From: Symbiopectobacterium purcellii
Lineage (GTDB): Bacteria > Pseudomonadota > Gammaproteobacteria > Enterobacterales > Enterobacteriaceae
Assembly: GCF_019797845.1 (NCBI RefSeq)
Contig: NZ_CP081864.1
Span: 2,728,001-2,792,000, forward strand
Length of the DNA stretch: 64,000 nt
Reading direction: 5' to 3'
Positions 60,129-64,000 of this stretch are shown here, in pieces. The number at the start of each line of letters is the position of its first letter. Position 1 is the stretch's first letter. A program made the position numbers and the translations under genes. The notes under the pieces are model-generated. The model was not told where the DNA came from and did no database searches. It worked only from the letters and a program-made list of their open reading frames with translations.

Positions 60129-63056
60129 CTATTTAGGCAGCCAAGCCTGTATCCAATCGTTCAAGCCATCACCTTCAAGTATCCAATCTTTATACACTGC
60201 ATCTCTTAATTGATCGCCTAGTCTGGCTGTTGCATTCATATCCGCAATATGCATACGCACGGCATCCATCCAATCTTTGAAACGATTATCGACTCGTGTG
60301 ACAGGTAAACCACAGCGATAAGGCTCTATGTCAGTGCAAATTACTGGCACGCCACACGCACCTAACTCCATGAGTCGCAAGTTACTTTTACATTCATTAA
60401 ACAGATTGTGTTCCAGAGGTACCAGAGCCAAATCCAAGTTAAGGCTTGCCGTTTTTTGTGGGTAATATTCGATGGGAACACCTGCATGAAATTCACATTT
60501 AACACCTTCCGGCTTCATCCCCATAAAAACCCACTCAACTTCATCTTCTAGCGCTTTCACTACTGAACGGAGAATGGCCAAATCACCTTTATGACTGCTT
60601 CCTCCTGCCCACCCCACTCTAGGTTTACGCCCTTGCTGACGTAGGCTAGTCAAACCTTTCCACCAAGAGGCCGGTAGGCGGTTGTAAGCAACCCGAATAT
60701 CTGAATGGTACGCGGAATAAGCATCAGCCAGAGCCGGAGTAGAAACAACAACCCAGTCGACAGACTCGAGAGAACGACGAAAATTTTTAATTAATTTTTG
60801 CGAATGCGCACTTCTATTACCACTGTTGATAGGGATATTAAGGATGTAGTCATCAAATTCCGCAACAATCGATGAACGCGTATATTTGCGATACCGAGCC
60901 GCCATTTCGGGTGTCTGTGCTCCAGCTGCGGATTGAACAATTACTACATCGGGTTCCATATCAACAGCATCGACCAATTTTGGTACACCATATTTTAATC
61001 CCCCTTCTATATGCATTTCTCGTTCTAATGCTTGGAAAGGAAAAATAACACGATAATGGCCACATCCATGCCAATCGCTATGACTACCAATAATTACAGG
61101 CAGAGGTCGCCCTGGTAATGCGCGATGACACCTTGCCATTTCAGGTGTAAGAGAAAATCCAGGAGCATGCTTACCATAGGCTGGGTGGTAGCAAGGATCG
61201 TTAGCTAACTGAGGTAACCAGCACTCATAGAGTGAGTCAATATCAGACTGCTGCGGTAACGGGTGGAGCTTGAAGTGCTGCTGAAATAAACGCGAAGCTC
61301 CCCCTAAATGCATTACTTGAGCATCTGGAGTCCACACAATCAAATACCCTTGTTGCCGCGCTTTAAGTGCCAGATCGACATCACCAAAATAAGTAGGATA
61401 CTGCTGCTCATCGAATCCACCAAGTTCAATAAAAACGTCGCGTCGCATCATCATACAAGCTGCACTGACGGCGCTCACATTGTGAGTTGTACGCAGACGA
61501 CTAATATAACCTTTTGATTCTTCTGGCATACCTTGGAATGAGATCGCGGCACTATCACTCATACCTAATACAATGCCACCATGCTGGATGCGGCCATCAC
61601 CAAATACCAGCTTAGCGCCTACAATTCCAACCTCAGGGCGTAATGCATGATTCAATAAAGCATCCAGCCAATCTCCATGAGTAATTTCCGTATCATTATT
61701 TAGAAATAGCAGAATATCGCCTTTCGCTTTTTGAGCAGCAAAATTATTTATTGCTGAAAAATTGAAGGGATGCGGCCAAGACAAAACCTGAATTTGTGCC
61801 AATCCCATCTCAGCAAGTTGACTCAAAAATTGGCAAGCACCTGCCTCTGTTGACTGGTTATCGACAATTAACAGTTCATACTTGGCATATTGCGTACGCT
61901 CCATAAGAGTTTCGATACAACGACTGATAACGGGCAAATGATCACGAGTAGGAATAATAATGGAGACAAGAGGCTCACTTGGGTGACGATATTGAATACG
62001 GCATATTCCGTGATTATCATCTGCTGAAACCACGGCTTCAACATGGCAACGCTCAAGATGGCGTCGAATGATATCTGGATAGTGCTGAATCACTTCTTCA
62101 CTGTTCATCCAGTCAAACAGAGCATCCGTGGTGTAAACCAGCACTTCAGGAATATGACCAACAGCTTGCGGTCCTTCTTGCTCTATGCGCTGCCAAAAAA
62201 AATCATGCAGTTCAAGCAATTCACCTACGGCAGGAACAATACCTTGCTGCCGCAAGGCGGATACATCAACAGCCAGGTTACGCCCGATGTAGGGGAAGCT
62301 ACGTAACATGTCAATATTACACTCTGGCTTAAGCATGGGGTTTTCTGCTTTGCCGTCTTTCATTATCACTTCATCAAAATAAAAGGCTTTTACCGAAGGC
62401 AAACGTAGGCGGTACTCTGCGAGAAGCAGCAATGCATGAGGAAAAAGGCGTTCCCCTGCACGTAGCACTAACAAATAAGAGGCTGATGTGCGAGCCAGCA
62501 CAGTATTGAGCGGACTTTCTTCTGAACGCTCAGATGATAACCAGGTAACACCTTCATCGGTGTCCGCATCAATGAAATCGTTAGAGGTCAACACGTAAAT
62601 TTCACGGGGCGAATAAAACTGCTCTGCAATGCTCGCTAATGAAATCTTTAAGGAATTACTATCATTGGACTGAGCCAAAATGACAATACTTATATTGCCG
62701 CTATCAGGATAAGCTTGGATAAAGGCGTGTAAAAAATCGCGACGAGCTGTGCTAATCAAACGTTCGCTTAACCACTTATCCACAGAGTAAAATGGCTTTG
62801 TTTTATCCCTCAGCGTTAAATCATGCAGAGCAAGTCGTTGCAGTTCCTGATCGGTTATCGTTTTAAGTGTTGGTTTCGGTAAACTCTCCAGCAATAATGG
62901 TAAGGTATATGCTAATCTCCAGGTTTTGTTATAATATTCTGAACGCTTCCGAGTATATTCAGCCGCTTGCTCAAATCCATTATAAATGCTTTTTGCTACT
63001 TCCTCTGAGGAAAGCGACTTTCCACTCGTTGATTGTGTTGCTGTTCGATGGTGCAC
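60129..63056 (-). CDS. Large multidomain glycosyltransferase with a chimeric 5' end
   Basis: The open frame has 975 codons. It contains an N-terminal GT2-like region without DxD (ISIVILAQSNDSNSLKISLA), a canonical GT2 domain (PLVSIIIPTRDHLPVISRC, LLFLNNDTEI, GGFDEQQYPTYFGDVDLALKA) and a C-terminal GT-B-like half (GSHSDWHGCGHYRVIFPF, GVPVICTDIEPYR). Similar proteins sit in flagellin glycosylation loci. Its first 12 codons, from a GTG at 63056, are antisense to fliS, and there is no ribosome site or ATG there, so the native start and promoter seem lost. The enzyme core is complete, but expression is uncertain. The 142-bp gap to the next gene on the same strand suggests an operon. Confidence 0.8.
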   Translation of the reverse strand: MHHRTATQSTSGKSLSSEEVAKSIYNGFEQAAEYTRKRSEYYNKTWRLAYTLPLLLESLPKPTLKTITDQELQRLALHDLTLRDKTKPFYSVDKWLSERLISTARRDFLHAFIQAYPDSGNISIVILAQSNDSNSLKISLASIAEQFYSPREIYVLTSNDFIDADTDEGVTWLSSERSEESPLNTVLARTSASYLLVLRAGERLFPHALLLLAEYRLRLPSVKAFYFDEVIMKDGKAENPMLKPECNIDMLRSFPYIGRNLAVDVSALRQQGIVPAVGELLELHDFFWQRIEQEGPQAVGHIPEVLVYTTDALFDWMNSEEVIQHYPDIIRRHLERCHVEAVVSADDNHGICRIQYRHPSEPLVSIIIPTRDHLPVISRCIETLMERTQYAKYELLIVDNQSTEAGACQFLSQLAEMGLAQIQVLSWPHPFNFSAINNFAAQKAKGDILLFLNNDTEITHGDWLDALLNHALRPEVGIVGAKLVFGDGRIQHGGIVLGMSDSAAISFQGMPEESKGYISRLRTTHNVSAVSAACMMMRRDVFIELGGFDEQQYPTYFGDVDLALKARQQGYLIVWTPDAQVMHLGGASRLFQQHFKLHPLPQQSDIDSLYECWLPQLANDPCYHPAYGKHAPGFSLTPEMARCHRALPGRPLPVIIGSHSDWHGCGHYRVIFPFQALEREMHIEGGLKYGVPKLVDAVDMEPDVVIVQSAAGAQTPEMAARYRKYTRSSIVAEFDDYILNIPINSGNRSAHSQKLIKNFRRSLESVDWVVVSTPALADAYSAYHSDIRVAYNRLPASWWKGLTSLRQQGRKPRVGWAGGSSHKGDLAILRSVVKALEDEVEWVFMGMKPEGVKCEFHAGVPIEYYPQKTASLNLDLALVPLEHNLFNECKSNLRLMELGACGVPVICTDIEPYRCGLPVTRVDNRFKDWMDAVRMHIADMNATARLGDQLRDAVYKDWILEGDGLNDWIQAWLPK

Positions 63057-63361
63057 AGAGCGCTATGGTACGGGCACGCATACTTATGCAGCAGGGTGAC
63101 ATTGCTGGTAAAGGAATGGCACTATCTAAAGCGATTAATATCATTAACAACGGCCTTAAAGCCGGTTTAGATCAAGATCGTGGTGGAGAGCTGGTCGAGA
63201 ACTTGTCTGCCCTTTACGATTATATGTCGCAGCGCTTATTAATAGCCAACTTGCACAATGATGTTAACGTCATTCAGGAAGTTGAAGTATTAATGGAAAA
63301 TATTGCTGGCGCTTGGCGGCAAATTGGCCCCAACGGCTCTCAAGAGCAGGAAACACGCTGA
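63023..63361 (+). pseudogene. fliS: fliS, 5'-truncated flagellin export chaperone
   Basis: From about 63023 the plus strand reads HSLIVLLFDGAQSAMVRARI, MQQGDIAGKGMALSKAINII, ENLSALYDYMSQRLLIANLH and NIAGAWRQIGPNGSQ, which is FliS from about residue 25 to the end. The expected first 24 or so residues (MY..GTQAY..ESAVMSASPH type) are absent; upstream sequence is antisense to the glycosyltransferase. No start codon with a ribosome site precedes the remnant. FliS normally holds FliC for export. Its stop overlaps the fliT ATG by one base, so fliT may have lost its translational lead-in. Confidence 0.88.
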
Positions 63362-63741
63362 TGAGCTCTTTATCTCTTCTGTTAAAAGATTATCAACAGT
63401 TGTTGGCTCTAAGTAATAAAATCCTGCATTTGGCCGTAAGTGGTCAGTGGGATGCGTTGGTTGAACAAGAAATCATTTACGTACGAGCGGTAGAGGGCAT
63501 AACCAATATCACCATCGCTGATGACATTGATAGCGTAATGCGACTACAGTTTCGTCACATATTGCAAGAGATTCTTGACAATGAAGCGCAAATAAAAAAT
63601 CTTTTACAGATGCGGATGGAAGAAATTAGCTCGCTTATGGAACAGTCACTAAAACAAAGATCTATCAATACCACATATGGTGAATTTGCAGAGAAGCGAC
63701 TTCTGCCAGGCGACCTTGGGCTTCAGGAGCCACATAGTTAA
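63361..63741 (+). CDS. fliT: FliT, flagellar chaperone and FlhDC regulator
   Basis: From the ATG at 63361 the protein is 126 aa (E. coli 121), starting MSSLSLLLKDYQQLLALSNK, with helices such as GQWDALVEQEIIYVRAVEGI. FliT escorts the cap protein FliD and binds FlhDC to shut down flagellar genes. It starts inside the fliS stop (TGATG). No fliD is seen next to it, although fliD normally precedes fliST. Confidence 0.9.
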   Translation: MSSLSLLLKDYQQLLALSNKILHLAVSGQWDALVEQEIIYVRAVEGITNITIADDIDSVMRLQFRHILQEILDNEAQIKNLLQMRMEEISSLMEQSLKQRSINTTYGEFAEKRLLPGDLGLQEPHS

Positions 63742-63752
63742 CATTGCAGAAC

Positions 63753-63789
63753 AAAACCTTTAAAAAAACAGCATTTTAAAGGTTTTTTA
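63753..63789 (+). terminator. Terminator of fliT
   Basis: AAAACCTTTAAAA / TTTTAAAGGTTTT with a short loop and a T tract, 12 bp after the fliT stop; it may also serve the convergent fliE. Confidence 0.9.
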
Positions 63790-63829
63790 TGTGTGGAAAT
63801 ATAAACAACTCAATAGTTAAGACTGAAAG

Positions 63830-64000
63830 TCAAATAGCCAGGTTCATCATTTCCTGATAGGCAGAAACCAGTTTGTTACGCACCTGGATCCCCATCTGCA
63901 TATTAATTGATGATTTCTGCAAATCCACCATCACATCATTCAATGCAACGCCCGGCGTACCCAAGGTAAATTTCTGTGCTTGCTCACGCGCGGCTTGCTG
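63830..64000 (-). CDS. fliE: FliE, flagellar hook-basal body protein (C-terminal part)
   Basis: Only the last 56 codons are in the window; the gene starts beyond the right edge. The minus strand translates to [40 protein letters not shown] and [16 protein letters not shown], which is the conserved FliE C-terminus. FliE links the MS ring and rod. Its presence shows that the basal-body gene cluster continues to the right. Confidence 0.95.
   Translation of the reverse strand, partial: QQAAREQAQKFTLGTPGVALNDVMVDLQKSSINMQMGIQVRNKLVSAYQEMMNLAI

Overview
The window is a stretch of an enterobacterial chromosome. Gene order and protein sequence (fabH-plsX-rpmF-yceD / maf / rluC / rne; opgGH; yccA-serT; tusE-acyP-hspQ; mgsA-helD-yccF-yccS-tfoX-sulA-ompA-matP-ycbZ-fabA) match Enterobacterales. 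The RpiB/LacA-like isomerase and the glycosylation island beside fliA fit best with Pectobacteriaceae (Pectobacterium, Brenneria, Dickeya, Lonsdalea). The genus is my inference and cannot be fixed without a search. I saw no prophage, CRISPR array or intact insertion sequence.

Layout. 1-3.7 kb: fatty acid/phospholipid and ribosome genes on the minus strand (fabH', plsX, rpmF, a frameshifted yceD), with maf and rluC. 4.2-7.6 kb: rne with a long leader. 7.6-14.1 kb: pyrC, SOS gene dinI, bssS, trhO, an Old Yellow Enzyme and lpxL. 14.2-18.3 kb: the opgGH osmoregulated glucan operon. 18.8-28 kb: a more variable segment with a PepSY protein, a chemoreceptor, several small or unknown genes, an OrtT/GhoT-like toxin, the 31-aa protein MgtS behind a candidate PhoP box, and serT. 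28.3-44.8 kb: conserved core, including sulA with a remarkable palindromic LexA region, ompA, matP and fabA with FadR- and FabR-like operators. 45-48.7 kb: a second tRNA-Ser and an iron/phosphonate-type ABC importer whose permease is frameshifted. 48.9-51.8 kb: phoH, fliZ, fliA. 52.1-63.0 kb: an AT-rich island for making and transferring a viosamine-type sugar, by analogy a flagellin glycosylation island. 63.0-64 kb: fliS remnant, fliT and the end of fliE.

The main result is in the flagellar part. Between fliA and fliT, where fliC and fliD normally lie, neither gene is present. The glycosylation island runs directly into the middle of fliS. About 24 N-terminal codons of FliS are missing, and the first dozen codons of the neighbouring glycosyltransferase reading frame are antisense fliS. 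This looks like one deletion that removed flagellin, the filament cap and the start of the flagellin chaperone, while leaving the sugar-modifying enzymes with no local substrate. Two genes of the island are also broken at homopolymers: the formyltransferase (run of six A/T) and a very large glycosyltransferase (run of eight A/T). That fits either phase-variable switching, decay after loss of flagellin, or base-calling error.

Three further reading-frame breaks lie in otherwise conserved genes: yceD (4-bp tandem duplication), yccT (one base missing) and the ABC permease (one extra base in a G run). Together they suggest either a genome with ongoing gene loss or a sequence with indel errors. Checking raw reads separates the two.
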